The notes under the pieces are model-generated. The model was not told the origin of the DNA, searched no databases, and saw only the letters and a list, made by a program, of their open reading frames with translations. Both the position numbers and the translations under genes were made by a program. From NCBI GenBank assembly GCA_011391405.1, contig JAABQQ010000111.1, positions 37,788 through 101,787 on the forward strand: a stretch of DNA of 64,000 bases. Direction: 5' to 3'. This document shows, piece by piece, positions 1 to 9,833 of the stretch. Numbering within the stretch: the first letter of the stretch is position 1; every line of letters begins with the position of its first letter. This DNA is from Gammaproteobacteria bacterium. Its GTDB lineage: Bacteria; Pseudomonadota; Gammaproteobacteria; Steroidobacterales; Steroidobacteraceae.

Positions 1-297
1 GGCATCGACCAGGACGACCTCGAGCTCTACCTTATCGACCACGGTCTAGAGGAGTTCGGCGAGAGCACCGGCGAAAAGGGCGAGCCGCAGCTCGTCGCCC
101 GCTGCCTGTTTGAAGACTTCGGCACGCTGCAGAAGGCGCTCGAGGAGCGCGGTATCAACCCGATTTCGGCCGAGCACGAGTACATCTGCACCACCCCGAC
201 CGAGCTCGGTGAGGCGGAAGCGACCGAAGTGCTCGAACTGATCGACAAGCTCGAGCAGGACGACGACGTGCAGAAGGTCTACCACACGCTGGCTTAG
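1..297 (+). CDS. YebC/PmpR (DUF28) family regulator, C-terminal part, 5' truncated by window edge
   Basis: Frame 1 open from base 1 to TAG at 295-297; [22 protein letters not shown]...[21 protein letters not shown] matches the YebC C-terminal pattern. Not in the ORF track because it lacks a start. Confidence 0.85.
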   Translation, partial: GIDQDDLELYLIDHGLEEFGESTGEKGEPQLVARCLFEDFGTLQKALEERGINPISAEHEYICTTPTELGEAEATEVLELIDKLEQDDDVQKVYHTLA

Positions 298-311
298 CTG
301 CCTCCGCCGCG

Positions 312-719
312 TCAGCCGAGCGACTCCAGGGCATCTGCAACAGTCAGCGCGCCAGAGAATGCTGTCAGCACGGCCCGGTCGGCGGTCACCAATGGCGCAC
401 CAAGGATTTCCGCCAGCGCGACGAACTCGGCGTCGTAAGCGGACAGTCGACTGGCCTCCGTCACCGCAAACACGCTATCACTCGGCAGGTAGTGCTCCCG
501 GCCTGCGAATGCGGCTTCCGCCGCCGCCATGATTTCGCGCACCTGGAACTCGTCCAGACTCCCGTCGCGCCGATACCCGGTGAGAACGCTGCGCAACTCG
601 GATCGCCACAGCACCGGTGCGTGCCAGTCGGGATCCAGTTGCCGCAGGCGATGCGCGAGCGCAGTCTGATCGCCGTTGATCCAGCAGTAAGCGATGACGT
701 TACTGTCGACGACGATCAC
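312..719 (-). CDS. PIN-domain toxin (VapC-like)
   Basis: GTG start at 719; VIVVDSNVIAYCWING...SAYDAEFVALAEILGAPLVTADRAVL has PIN-domain acidic motifs. The 265-aa ORF extends artificially upstream. Confidence 0.85.
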   Translation of the reverse strand: MIVVDSNVIAYCWINGDQTALAHRLRQLDPDWHAPVLWRSELRSVLTGYRRDGSLDEFQVREIMAAAEAAFAGREHYLPSDSVFAVTEASRLSAYDAEFVALAEILGAPLVTADRAVLTAFSGALTVADALESLG

Positions 720-958
720 GTCCGGCCCGAACTGCGATAGCGTCGCACCCGCGAGTGATCGACGTGCGGCAGGGCTGCGACGAAACCCTCGAGCCGCTCC
801 TGTTCCGAGGCGACGTCGACCGCAGGCGCTCCGAGCTGCGCTTCGAGCAAAGCCAGGATTTCCCGGTTCAGGCTGCGCCGGTTGGATTCGGCACGCGCCT
901 TGAGCTGAAGGTGCAGCTCGGCCGGAATGTTTTTCAGCGTCAGATTGAGCATGCGCAT
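716..958 (-). CDS. RHH/FitA-type antitoxin
   Basis: MRMLNLTLKNIPAELHLQLKARAESNRRSLNREILALLEAQLG is typical of Arc/FitA-like antitoxins; overlaps the PIN gene by 4 bp (GTGA). Confidence 0.85.
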   Translation of the reverse strand: MRMLNLTLKNIPAELHLQLKARAESNRRSLNREILALLEAQLGAPAVDVASEQERLEGFVAALPHVDHSRVRRYRSSGRT

Positions 959-961
959 TCT

Positions 962-980
962 GGTACCGTTTTGGTACCGT
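962..980. promoter_or_regulatory. Putative antitoxin operator: two direct GGTACCGT repeats spaced 11 bp
   Basis: GGTACCGT at 962-969 and 973-980, immediately upstream of the antitoxin ATG (958). Confidence 0.45.
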
Positions 981-1130
981 AATGGTGTCTAAAATTGAGG
1001 CCTCGATCAAGTACGGGCGCAATTCTCGGCAGGTTGGCGCCTCGGATCGCGTTGAATTCTTAGGTAAAGCGACCAGTTTGACCCGCCAGGTGAATAGGAT
1101 CGGATCCAAGCCGTCTAAACTTCACGCCCC

Positions 1131-3497
1131 ATGCAGACCTCCGTCCGCGAACTCTTCTCTTATCGCAAGTACTGGGCGCATCGCTTCGGTGCTGCCCCGT
1201 TCCTGCCGATGTCGAAGGCGGAGATGGACGCGCTCGGCTGGGATTCGTGCGACGTCATCCTGGTCACGGGCGACGCCTACGTCGACCACCCGAGCTTCGG
1301 CATGGCGATCGTGGGTCGCCTGCTCGAAGCCCAGGGGTTCCGCGTGGGCATCATCGCCCAGCCCGACTGGCACTCGACCCGCGACTTCATGAAGCTGGGC
1401 AAGCCGAACCTGTTCTTCGGCATCACCGGCGGCAACATGGATTCGATGGTGAACCGCTATACGGCGGAGCGCCGCGTCCGCACCGATGACGCTTACACCC
1501 CGCATGGCGCCGGCGGTGCGCGCCCTGATCGCAGCCTCATTGTCTACTCGCAGCGTTGTCGCGAAGCCGCAAAGGACGTGCCGATCGTGATCGGCGGCAT
1601 CGAGGCCTCGCTGCGCCGCATCGCGCACTTCGACTACTGGTCGGAGAAGGTGCGCCGTTCGGTCCTGCTCGATGCCAAGGCCGACCTGCTCGTTTTCGGC
1701 AACGCCGAGCGGCAGATCTGCGAAATCGCGCATCGGCTTGCCACCGGCAAGACGATCGAAGAGATCGACGACCTGCGCGGCACGGCGTTCGTGCGCAAGG
1801 CGCTGCCGGAGGGCTGGGCGGAGATCGATTCGACGACCATCGACACGCCGGGGCCGCTGGCGTCGCCGGTCGATCCGTATGCAATGGAGCCGGTAGCAGC
1901 GAGCGGCAAACAGCCGCGAGCGTCGGTCGACGCGACGGCAACGGGACCTTCCGGGTTTGCCCGGGAGGCCGTCCGCGCCATGGACGGCGCGGCCGGAGCC
2001 CCCAAGGATGGGTTTACGGCGTCCTCCCGGGCAAACCCGGAAGGCCGCGGTGACGTCGCGGTCGGCAACAACGAGACGGTACTGAAGTTCCATCGCCGGA
2101 TCCCACAAGCAATCGACCGCGAGCACAGCGTCATCCGCATGCCGTCGTACGAAGCGGTCGTGGACGACCCGATCCTGTACGCCCACGCGTCGCGAATTCT
2201 GCACCTCGAAGCGAATCCCGGGAACGCGCGCGCTCTCGTGCAGCGCCACGGCGACACGGACGTGTGGCTGAACCCGCCGCCGATCCCGCTGACCACCAAA
2301 GAGATCGATGCGGTGTACGAGCTGCCGTACCGGCGCGTCCCGCATCCGGTATACGGCGACGCGAAGATTCCCGCCTACGAGATGATTCGCTTCTCGATCT
2401 CGATCCAGCGCGGCTGCTTCGGCGGCTGCACTTTCTGTTCGATCACCGAGCACGAAGGCCGGATCATCCAGAACCGCTCCGAAGACTCCGTGATCCGCGA
2501 GATCGAATCGATCCGCGACACGGTGCCGGGTTTCACCGGGGTGATTTCGGACCTCGGTGGCCCGACGGCCAACATGTACCGCGTCGCATGCAAGTCGCGC
2601 GAGATCGAAGCCGCTTGCCGCAAGCCGTCTTGCGTTTACCCGGGAATCTGCCCGAACCTGAACACGGACCACTCACCACTGATCAGGCTGTACCGGCGCG
2701 CACGCGAGCTGAAGGGCGTGAAGAAGGTGTTGATCGCATCGGGCGTGCGGTACGACCTCGCGATCGAGTCGCCCGAGTACGTAAAGGAGCTGGCACAGCA
2801 CCACGTGGGCGGCTATCTGAAGATCGCGCCCGAAGCGCTCGCGCAAGGCCCGCTCTCGAAGATGATGAAGCCGGGTGTCGGCACCTACGATCGCTTCAAG
2901 GAACTCTTCGACAAATTCTCGAAGGAAGCGGGCAAGGAGCAGTACCTGATTCCGTACTTTATCGCGGCGCACCCGGGTACGCGCGACGAAGACATGCTCG
3001 AACTCGCGCTCTGGCTCAAGCGCAACGGTTTCCGCGCCGACCAGGTGCAGGCATTCCTGCCCTCGCCGATGGCGACGGCCACCGCGATGTACCACTCGGG
3101 CAAGAATCCGCTGCACAAGGTGACGCGCACCTCGGAGGAGGTCGTCATTCCAAAGGGCACGCGCCAACGCCGCCTGCACAAGGCGTTCCTGCGCTATCAC
3201 GATCCGAACAACTGGCCGCTGTTGCGCGAAGCGCTGCGGCAGATGGGGCGCTCCGACCTGATCGGCAATGGCCGGAACCAGCTGGTGCCGACGTACCAGC
3301 CGATCGGCACCGGCCGTGCCCACGAAGGTCAGCGCAAGCCCGGGAAGACTACGGCAGCGCCGACGAGATCGCAGCCGAAGCCGGCGGCGAAGGCCAGGAC
3401 TGCACAGCCGTTCCGCACCCAGCACACGGGATTGCCCCGGGTACCGACCGATGCGCCGCGGCGCCCGCCGGGTCCGAAGCGCAAGCCGGGCCGGTGA
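1131..3497 (+). CDS. ygiQ: YgiQ family radical SAM protein
   Basis: [33 protein letters not shown] radical SAM motif; [22 protein letters not shown] and GYLKIAPE as in YgiQ. Confidence 0.95.
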   Translation: MQTSVRELFSYRKYWAHRFGAAPFLPMSKAEMDALGWDSCDVILVTGDAYVDHPSFGMAIVGRLLEAQGFRVGIIAQPDWHSTRDFMKLGKPNLFFGITGGNMDSMVNRYTAERRVRTDDAYTPHGAGGARPDRSLIVYSQRCREAAKDVPIVIGGIEASLRRIAHFDYWSEKVRRSVLLDAKADLLVFGNAERQICEIAHRLATGKTIEEIDDLRGTAFVRKALPEGWAEIDSTTIDTPGPLASPVDPYAMEPVAASGKQPRASVDATATGPSGFAREAVRAMDGAAGAPKDGFTASSRANPEGRGDVAVGNNETVLKFHRRIPQAIDREHSVIRMPSYEAVVDDPILYAHASRILHLEANPGNARALVQRHGDTDVWLNPPPIPLTTKEIDAVYELPYRRVPHPVYGDAKIPAYEMIRFSISIQRGCFGGCTFCSITEHEGRIIQNRSEDSVIREIESIRDTVPGFTGVISDLGGPTANMYRVACKSREIEAACRKPSCVYPGICPNLNTDHSPLIRLYRRARELKGVKKVLIASGVRYDLAIESPEYVKELAQHHVGGYLKIAPEALAQGPLSKMMKPGVGTYDRFKELFDKFSKEAGKEQYLIPYFIAAHPGTRDEDMLELALWLKRNGFRADQVQAFLPSPMATATAMYHSGKNPLHKVTRTSEEVVIPKGTRQRRLHKAFLRYHDPNNWPLLREALRQMGRSDLIGNGRNQLVPTYQPIGTGRAHEGQRKPGKTTAAPTRSQPKPAAKARTAQPFRTQHTGLPRVPTDAPRRPPGPKRKPGR
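1947..2044. repeat. Palindromic element inside ygiQ, perfect 22-bp terminal inverted repeats
   Basis: CCTTCCGGGTTTGCCCGGGAGG (1947-1968) and CCTCCCGGGCAAACCCGGAAGG (2023-2044) are exact reverse complements; the reading frame is kept. Confidence 0.85.
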
Positions 3498-3557
3498 CCC
3501 CGCCCGGTGCGCCGGCGGGGTGACCGATCCGCACGACCGTCATCCCGAAGTCGACAA

Positions 3558-3653
3558 TCAGCCTTTCTTGGCTTTCTTCTCGGCGCGCTTCTCTTCCTTC
3601 GACTTCGCCGGCTTCTTCTTCGTTTCCTTCTTTCGATCCATGCCCTTGCCCAT
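3558..3653 (-). CDS. Small lysine-rich protein, 31 aa
   Basis: Translation MGKGMDRKKETKKKPAKSKEEKRAEKKAKKG then TGA; below the ORF-track length cutoff. Confidence 0.65.
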   Translation of the reverse strand: MGKGMDRKKETKKKPAKSKEEKRAEKKAKKG

Positions 3654-3696
3654 GTCGCTCACTCCCGTGGTGATTGGTCGCAGGCGAGAGCTTAAA

Positions 3697-5619
3697 TCAG
3701 TTGTAGCGATTCGTCTTGAACAGGTCGGCCGCGGTCTGGAAATACGCGACCCCGAGGTCTCGCAGCGCCGCGTCGTCCGCGCGGGACTTGAAGGTCTTCG
3801 CCAGCGGGTCGTAGGTCAGCGACTGGTGCGTCCTGCCGAGACCCAGCACCACGAGGTGGTTGTCACGCAGGATCGCCACGTCGTGGTTGTGGCTGAAGAG
3901 CGCAATGCGCGCGTGGTCGGGCCGCTCGTGCAGTGAGTCGATACCGAAGAACGGCGCCTCGTACGACAGACCCAGCAAGCCGAGTACGGTCGGTGCGATG
4001 TCGATCTGCGTCATCAGCGTGTCGATCTGTCGTGCTGCGATGTGCTTCGGCGAGTAGATCAGCAGCGGAATCTCGTAGGTCTCGAGCGGAATCTCGGCCT
4101 TGCCGTAGACGCGCGCACCGTGATCGGCGACCACGACGAAAATCGTGTTGTCGAACCACGGCGCCCTGGCGGCCTCGCGCAGGAAATAACCGAGTGCGTA
4201 GTCGGCGTAGCGCACGCCCGCCTGCCGGCCGCCGCCCTCCTCCGGTATACCCCGTTGCTCGAGACCCGGACGGAACGTGAACGGCTTGTGGTTCGACGTC
4301 GTCATGATGATGGAGAAGAACGGCTTGCCGGCCTGGAACTGCTCGCCGTAGTGCTGGATCGCGCGGTCGAACAGGTCTTCGTCAGCGACGCCCCAGACGT
4401 TCTCGAAACGGACTTTTTCGATGTCCGTGCGGTCGAGCACCTGGAATCCATTTCCCGCGAAGAACGTGTTCATGTCGTCGAAATAGCCGTAGCCGCCGTA
4501 GAGGAAGCTGCTCTGGTAACCGAGGTCGTTCATGACCTTGCCCCAGCTGCCGATGCCCTGGTTGCCCGGCCGTCGCAGGATCGAGACAGTCGGGATCGGC
4601 GGGAGCGAGGCAGTGATCGCTTCGAGACCGCGCACGGTGCGAGTGCCGGAGGCGTACGCGTTGGCGAACCAGAGTCCCCGTTGCGCGTAGGAGTCGAAGT
4701 TCGGCGTCCAGTCCTTGTCCGCGCCATGCAGCTTGCTGAACTCGGCACCGAACGACTCACTCGACACGACGACGACGTTGAGCTTGCCGAAGCCATCGGG
4801 TCGGGCAGGGTGCCGACGGCTCATCTTGCCCAGGGCCAACTGCGTGAATTGGGCGCCGTCGGGCGCAAGTTCGGTCTCCAGCAGGCGCAGGTTGTCAGCC
4901 GGCCTGGCGCTCGCATAGTACGACTCGTAATCGATGTCGCTGGTGCGCGCCGCGCGGAAAAAGCTGCTTTGGCCGTTCTGCACCAGCTCGTTTTCAACGC
5001 GGTTCGATGACAGCGACAGGGCGTTCGTCGGGTAGAACGCAACCGCGAAGGCCAGCACCACGGCATAGGGCGCGAACGCCACGAGTCGCTCGCGGAAGCG
5101 GACAACGTGATCGAATCCGGGCTTGATCGAGCGGCGCAGGAAAAAGACCGCCAGTGCCGCCAGCGTCACGGCAATGCCCAGCACCTTCAGCACCGGGTAC
5201 GCCTCCCAGATGTCAGTGAACACTTCGGTCGGATACGCGAGGTAGTCGTACGCGACGATGTTGAAGCGTGCGTCGAACTCCTCGAAGAAGAAGTATTCCG
5301 CCGCGGTCAGGTAGATCAAACCCGTGATCGTCGCGGCGGTGGCGCCGTACAGGATCACGCGATTCGCGGTCGACCGGAACCAGCGGTCAGGCACCAGCAG
5401 GATGTAGAGGGCGAAAGGCCCGAACAGGTACAGGCTTTCGATCAGGTCGTTGATGAAACCCGCCGCCAGGACGTACGGCAGCCGCGAGGTGCCGACGTCG
5501 GCCCCAATACCGAACCTGGCCCACAGGAAGGCCCGGCCCGCGAGGCCGAGCACCATGTAGACGGCCACGAGGGTCAGCCAGGGCGAAAAGCGAGTCAGGG
5601 CTTTGCGGAACGGAGGCAT
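3697..5619 (-). CDS. LTA synthase/sulfatase family membrane phosphotransferase-like protein
   Basis: N-terminal TM helices then sulfatase-like domain (VVVSSESFGAEF, FFSIIMTTSNHKPF, FVVVADHGARVYG). Confidence 0.85.
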   Translation of the reverse strand: MPPFRKALTRFSPWLTLVAVYMVLGLAGRAFLWARFGIGADVGTSRLPYVLAAGFINDLIESLYLFGPFALYILLVPDRWFRSTANRVILYGATAATITGLIYLTAAEYFFFEEFDARFNIVAYDYLAYPTEVFTDIWEAYPVLKVLGIAVTLAALAVFFLRRSIKPGFDHVVRFRERLVAFAPYAVVLAFAVAFYPTNALSLSSNRVENELVQNGQSSFFRAARTSDIDYESYYASARPADNLRLLETELAPDGAQFTQLALGKMSRRHPARPDGFGKLNVVVVSSESFGAEFSKLHGADKDWTPNFDSYAQRGLWFANAYASGTRTVRGLEAITASLPPIPTVSILRRPGNQGIGSWGKVMNDLGYQSSFLYGGYGYFDDMNTFFAGNGFQVLDRTDIEKVRFENVWGVADEDLFDRAIQHYGEQFQAGKPFFSIIMTTSNHKPFTFRPGLEQRGIPEEGGGRQAGVRYADYALGYFLREAARAPWFDNTIFVVVADHGARVYGKAEIPLETYEIPLLIYSPKHIAARQIDTLMTQIDIAPTVLGLLGLSYEAPFFGIDSLHERPDHARIALFSHNHDVAILRDNHLVVLGLGRTHQSLTYDPLAKTFKSRADDAALRDLGVAYFQTAADLFKTNRYN

Positions 5620-5859
5620 CTGGCTGGAGTCCTTGAAGAAATGCGGACGGTTGCACGGGCCCGTGGCTGGTGGGTCATGGGTTCGACGGCATTTCGGGCC
5701 GGAACCAATCGCGGCTCGCCCGGCTTTGACTTAACGCGGTTCGCGCGCGTGACGCGAGTCACTCATTGGCCCGCTCGTCGTGTCGACGCCCGCAGGGAGG
5801 GTTAGCGTTCCCCGCGTGTCCAATCGGGACTCGATCGCTGACGAGCCGAGGAGGTTTTG

Positions 5860-6465
5860 ATGCAATCGTTCACAACATTGGCGCAACGCGCAGGAATTGC
5901 GCTGCTCATGGCCCTGCCTTGCGCTGCGCTCGCGACACCCCCGAGCTGGGCGCCTGCGCATGGCTGGCGCAAGCAGAATGATCCGACCTATGCCGGCTAC
6001 AGCGGTCGCGCCTGGGACTACGACTATGGCGTGCGCTCGGGCTCGTGCGATCGCGGCCGGATCGGGCAAGTGCTTGGTGGCGTCGTCGGTGGCGTCGCGG
6101 GCGGCGCGATCGGCGGGGAGATCGCAAAGGGCAGCACCGAGCGCAACGTGGCCATCGTGATCGGCACGGTCATCGGCGCGGCCATCGGCTCCGAAGTCGG
6201 GCGACGCATGGACAAGACGGACCGCTCCTGCGTCGGCCATTCGCTGGAACTCGCCGACTACGGCCAGAGCGTCCGCTGGACCAATCCGAACACCCGCGTG
6301 ACGTACCAGCTGACGCCGCTCGACCCCGAGTACGGCATCGACGGGTGCCGCCGGTTCCGGCTCATCGCGCACGGTTCCTTTGGCCTGAGCGAGGGCCGCT
6401 CGGTCGCCTGCACCGATGGCAGCGGCGTCTGGCAACCCGAAGACGATCGCCTGACCCGTCGCTGA
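5860..6465 (+). CDS. Glycine-zipper 2TM domain surface-antigen-like protein
   Basis: GQVLGGVVGGVAGGAIGGEIAKGS...AIVIGTVIGAAIGSEVGRRMD glycine zipper. Confidence 0.75.
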   Translation: MQSFTTLAQRAGIALLMALPCAALATPPSWAPAHGWRKQNDPTYAGYSGRAWDYDYGVRSGSCDRGRIGQVLGGVVGGVAGGAIGGEIAKGSTERNVAIVIGTVIGAAIGSEVGRRMDKTDRSCVGHSLELADYGQSVRWTNPNTRVTYQLTPLDPEYGIDGCRRFRLIAHGSFGLSEGRSVACTDGSGVWQPEDDRLTRR

Positions 6466-6534
6466 GGCGCAGATGCCGGATCGTTGATGCCCCACCGGGC
6501 GCATGCTAGCGTGCGCCCGCTTCCCGGGGGATCA

Positions 6535-7569
6535 ATGAAAAGCACGCGGCCGACATCACGCGACATCGCCCGCCTCGCGGAGGTTTCGCAGGCCACGGTG
6601 TCGCGCGCCTTGCGCAACAGCCCCCTGGTCCGTCCCGAGACCCGCGAACGCATCGAATCGATTGCGCGTGAACTCAGCTATCGTACGGATCGCCGTGCGG
6701 CCGGCCTGCGCACGCGCCGCTCGAACACGCTGGCCTTGCTGTTGTTCGAGGAATCCTCCGAAGACGGCCAGATCAACCCGTTCTTCCTGTCGATGCTGGG
6801 TCACATCACGCGCGCGACGGCCCGGCGCGGTCTCGACCTGCTCGTGTCCTTCCAGCAGTTGAGCGACGATTGGCACACGGAATACCAGCTCAGCAATCGC
6901 GCCGACGGGTTGATCCTGCTCGGCTACGGCGACTACATCTCGTCGATGCCGCGACTGCAGAAGCTCGCTGACGCTGGCGCCAATTTCGTCATCTGGGGGC
7001 CGGACGTGGACGGCACGCCGGGTCGTTACGTTCGCACCGACAACACCGCGGGCGGGTTGCAGGCAACCCGTCACCTGCTGCGCCTCGGACGCAAGCGCAT
7101 CGCCTACGTCGGCAGCTCATCCGATCACTGGCCGGAATTCCAGGCGCGTTTCAGCGGCTACGAGCGGGCGTTGCGCGAAGCAGGCATCGAGCCCGATCCG
7201 CGCCTGTCGGTCGAAGCGCAGTCGAGTGAACAGGCTGGCCACGAAGCGGCCACGGGCCTGCTCGACTCCGGCGTGCCGTTCGATGCAATCTTTGCGGCGA
7301 GCGACCTCATTGCGATGGGTGCGATCGGCGCATTGCGCGACCACGGCCGGTCGGTGCCGGACGACGTGGCGGTCGTTGGATTTGACGACATCGCAGCGGC
7401 GGCACATTTCATTCCGCCGCTGACGACCGTGCAGCAGGACACGCATCGCGCGGCCGACATGCTCGTCGATAACCTGCTGAAAATGACCTCCGGCGAGCCG
7501 GTCGAATCCGCGCTGATCGAACCGAAGCTCGTGATCCGCGGGTCCTGCGGTGATCTGGCCCACGCGTAG
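6535..7569 (+). CDS. LacI family transcriptional regulator
   Basis: [36 protein letters not shown] plus periplasmic-binding-like C-terminal domain. Confidence 0.92.
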   Translation: MKSTRPTSRDIARLAEVSQATVSRALRNSPLVRPETRERIESIARELSYRTDRRAAGLRTRRSNTLALLLFEESSEDGQINPFFLSMLGHITRATARRGLDLLVSFQQLSDDWHTEYQLSNRADGLILLGYGDYISSMPRLQKLADAGANFVIWGPDVDGTPGRYVRTDNTAGGLQATRHLLRLGRKRIAYVGSSSDHWPEFQARFSGYERALREAGIEPDPRLSVEAQSSEQAGHEAATGLLDSGVPFDAIFAASDLIAMGAIGALRDHGRSVPDDVAVVGFDDIAAAAHFIPPLTTVQQDTHRAADMLVDNLLKMTSGEPVESALIEPKLVIRGSCGDLAHA

Positions 7570-7631
7570 CTTCGACGCCAGCGTTACAGCCTCGCACGCG
7601 CTGGTTGCGAGTCTCACAAGGAAGTCTGACG

Positions 7632-8315
7632 ATGGCGGATCACGTATTCCCGAGCGGCGAGGCACTCGCGCGGAGTCTGGCGACCGACGTGACGGCAGCG
7701 CTCGAGCGTCGGCTGGCTGCGGACGGTGCGGCGGGCCTGGTCGTCTCGGGTGGTCGGACGCCCGCGGCCTTCCTGCGCGAGCTCGGCGCACGCGAGCTCG
7801 ACTGGTCCAACGTCTTCGTGACGCTGGCCGATGAACGCTGCGTCGCGGTGGACGATCCCGCCAGCAATCTGCGCTTCGTGCGCGAGGCCTTTACGGGTGC
7901 TCCAGCGTCAGTCGCGATGCTGGTCGCCGTCGATCCAACCGGCGCCGAAGCTGCCTCACGCTGGAGCGAGGCGCTCAGGAAAGTACCGCGACCCTTCGCC
8001 GCAGTCATCTTAGGGCTGGGTGACGACGGGCATTTCGCCTCACTGTTCCCCGACATGCCCGGTCTCGCAACGGCATTGGATCTTTCCAGTACGACAAGCG
8101 TGGTCGCAGGTTTCGCTCCCGTAGAACCCAGGGCGCGGCTCAGCCTGACGCTGCCGACTCTGCTCGACACGGACCTGCTGGTGCTGCACGTCACCGGAGC
8201 CTCCAAACTCGCGACACTGCAGCGCGCAGCCTGCGGCGGCAGCGCGCTCGAGATGCCTGTGCGCGCGTTGCTCGCGCAGCGTCGCGTGCCCCTGGAGATC
8301 TACCATGCTCCCTGA
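7632..8315 (+). CDS. pgl: 6-phosphogluconolactonase
   Basis: LVVSGGRTPAAFLREL...VTLADERCV...ILGLGDDGHFASLFP motifs. Confidence 0.9.
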   Translation: MADHVFPSGEALARSLATDVTAALERRLAADGAAGLVVSGGRTPAAFLRELGARELDWSNVFVTLADERCVAVDDPASNLRFVREAFTGAPASVAMLVAVDPTGAEAASRWSEALRKVPRPFAAVILGLGDDGHFASLFPDMPGLATALDLSSTTSVVAGFAPVEPRARLSLTLPTLLDTDLLVLHVTGASKLATLQRAACGGSALEMPVRALLAQRRVPLEIYHAP

Positions 8316-8327
8316 GAAAGGACGTCA

Positions 8328-9833
8328 TCAATCCCGGTCTTCGTGGTCGTCGACGCGCAGGGTAGCCAACCCTGCGAGGACCAGCAGCAACCCGCCGAGC
8401 GCCAGCGCATTGATGCTGTGGCCGCCGAACAGCGCGCGCACCAGGATGCCGAGCACGCTGGCCGCGAGAATCTGCGGGATCACGATGAAGAAATTAAAGA
8501 TTCCCATGTAGATTCCCATCTTTTTCATCGGCACCGCCTGCGACAGCATCGCGTACGGCAGCGACAGAATTGAAGCCCAGGCGATGCCGACGCCGATCAT
8601 CGACACCAGCAGCAGCCGCGGGTCCTCGATGAAGCGGACCGAAACGAAGCCGAGCGCACCGAACCACAGGCAGACCAGGTGCGCCTTGCGACGGCCGAGC
8701 ATTTCGGCGAGCTTCGGGATGAACAGCGCGGCGAGCGCGGCAAAGCCGTTGTACGCGGCGAAAAGGATGCCGACCCAGTTCGCTCCCTCGTTGTAGGCCG
8801 CAGAGGCCGCATCGGTCGTGCCGTAATGGTGCTCGGTGACCGCTGCGGTCGTGTAGATCCACATGGCGAACAGCGCAAACCAGGACAGGAACTGCACGAC
8901 TGCCAGCTGCCGCATCACTTTCGGCATCAGATACAGGTCGTTGATCACGTTGTGCAGCATGCCCCCGGTGTTACCGCGTTGCTGCCGTGACGCGACGATG
9001 ATCTGCAGCAAACCGAATGCGACGAGTCCGCAGCCGAGCACGTAGAGCTGCTTGTCCCACCCGAACAGCGCAACGGCTGCCGCGAAGGCCGCGCCCACGA
9101 CGATCCACGCCGCTGCGGATTTTCGATACCACCCAGGCGTGTGCGCGAGCCGTTCGGCACCGCCCGCCTGGTCATCGACTCGCTCCTCGAATTCCGCAAG
9201 TTCCGCCGGTGAGTATTCGCGCGTGCTGAAGATGGTCCAGAGCACAGCACCGAGGAACGCAGCAGCGCCAAGATAGAACGCGAGCTTCACGGACTGCGGC
9301 AGCTGGCCCGGCTCGGCCACGTTGACGACGTCGAAGACATTCGTGAGGATCCATGGCAGCGCGGAGGCGACCACTGCACCGACGCCGATGAACCAGCTCT
9401 GCATCGAGTAGCCGCGGCAACGCTGCCGGTCGGGCAGCATGTCGCCGACCAGCGCACGGAACGGTTCCATCGACACGTTGATCGACGCGTCGAGAATCCA
9501 CAGCATGCCGGCTGCCATCCACAGGTATGGGCTGTTCGGCATGACCACGAGCGCCGCCGTGGCGAGCAGCGCGCCGATCAGGAAATACGGACGGCGGCGA
9601 CCGAGACGGCCCCAGGTGCGGTCGCTCAGGTAGCCGATGATCGGCTGCACGACCAGCCCGGTGACTGGCGCTGCCAGCCAGAGAATCGGCAAGTCGTCGA
9701 TCGATGCACCGAGGGACTGGAAGATGCGGCTGACGTTCGCGTTCTGCAGCGCGAAGCCGAACTGGATGCCGAGGAACCCGAAGCACATGTTCCAGATCTG
9801 CCAAAAACCCAGTGTCGGCTTTTGCTTGCGCAC
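8328..9833 (-). CDS. MFS transporter, SLC45/sugar-proton symporter-like
   Basis: KPTLGFWQIWNMCFGFLGIQFGFALQNANVSRIFQSLGA...PVTGLVVQPIIGYLSDRTWGRLGRRRPY; GTG start overlaps upstream stop by 1 nt. Confidence 0.85.
   Translation of the reverse strand: MRKQKPTLGFWQIWNMCFGFLGIQFGFALQNANVSRIFQSLGASIDDLPILWLAAPVTGLVVQPIIGYLSDRTWGRLGRRRPYFLIGALLATAALVVMPNSPYLWMAAGMLWILDASINVSMEPFRALVGDMLPDRQRCRGYSMQSWFIGVGAVVASALPWILTNVFDVVNVAEPGQLPQSVKLAFYLGAAAFLGAVLWTIFSTREYSPAELAEFEERVDDQAGGAERLAHTPGWYRKSAAAWIVVGAAFAAAVALFGWDKQLYVLGCGLVAFGLLQIIVASRQQRGNTGGMLHNVINDLYLMPKVMRQLAVVQFLSWFALFAMWIYTTAAVTEHHYGTTDAASAAYNEGANWVGILFAAYNGFAALAALFIPKLAEMLGRRKAHLVCLWFGALGFVSVRFIEDPRLLLVSMIGVGIAWASILSLPYAMLSQAVPMKKMGIYMGIFNFFIVIPQILAASVLGILVRALFGGHSINALALGGLLLVLAGLATLRVDDHEDRD

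Noticed and set aside
312-1109. Full 265-aa ORF as one protein
   Set aside because: Only the C-terminal 135 aa is PIN-like; the N-terminal extension overlaps the antitoxin gene in another frame.
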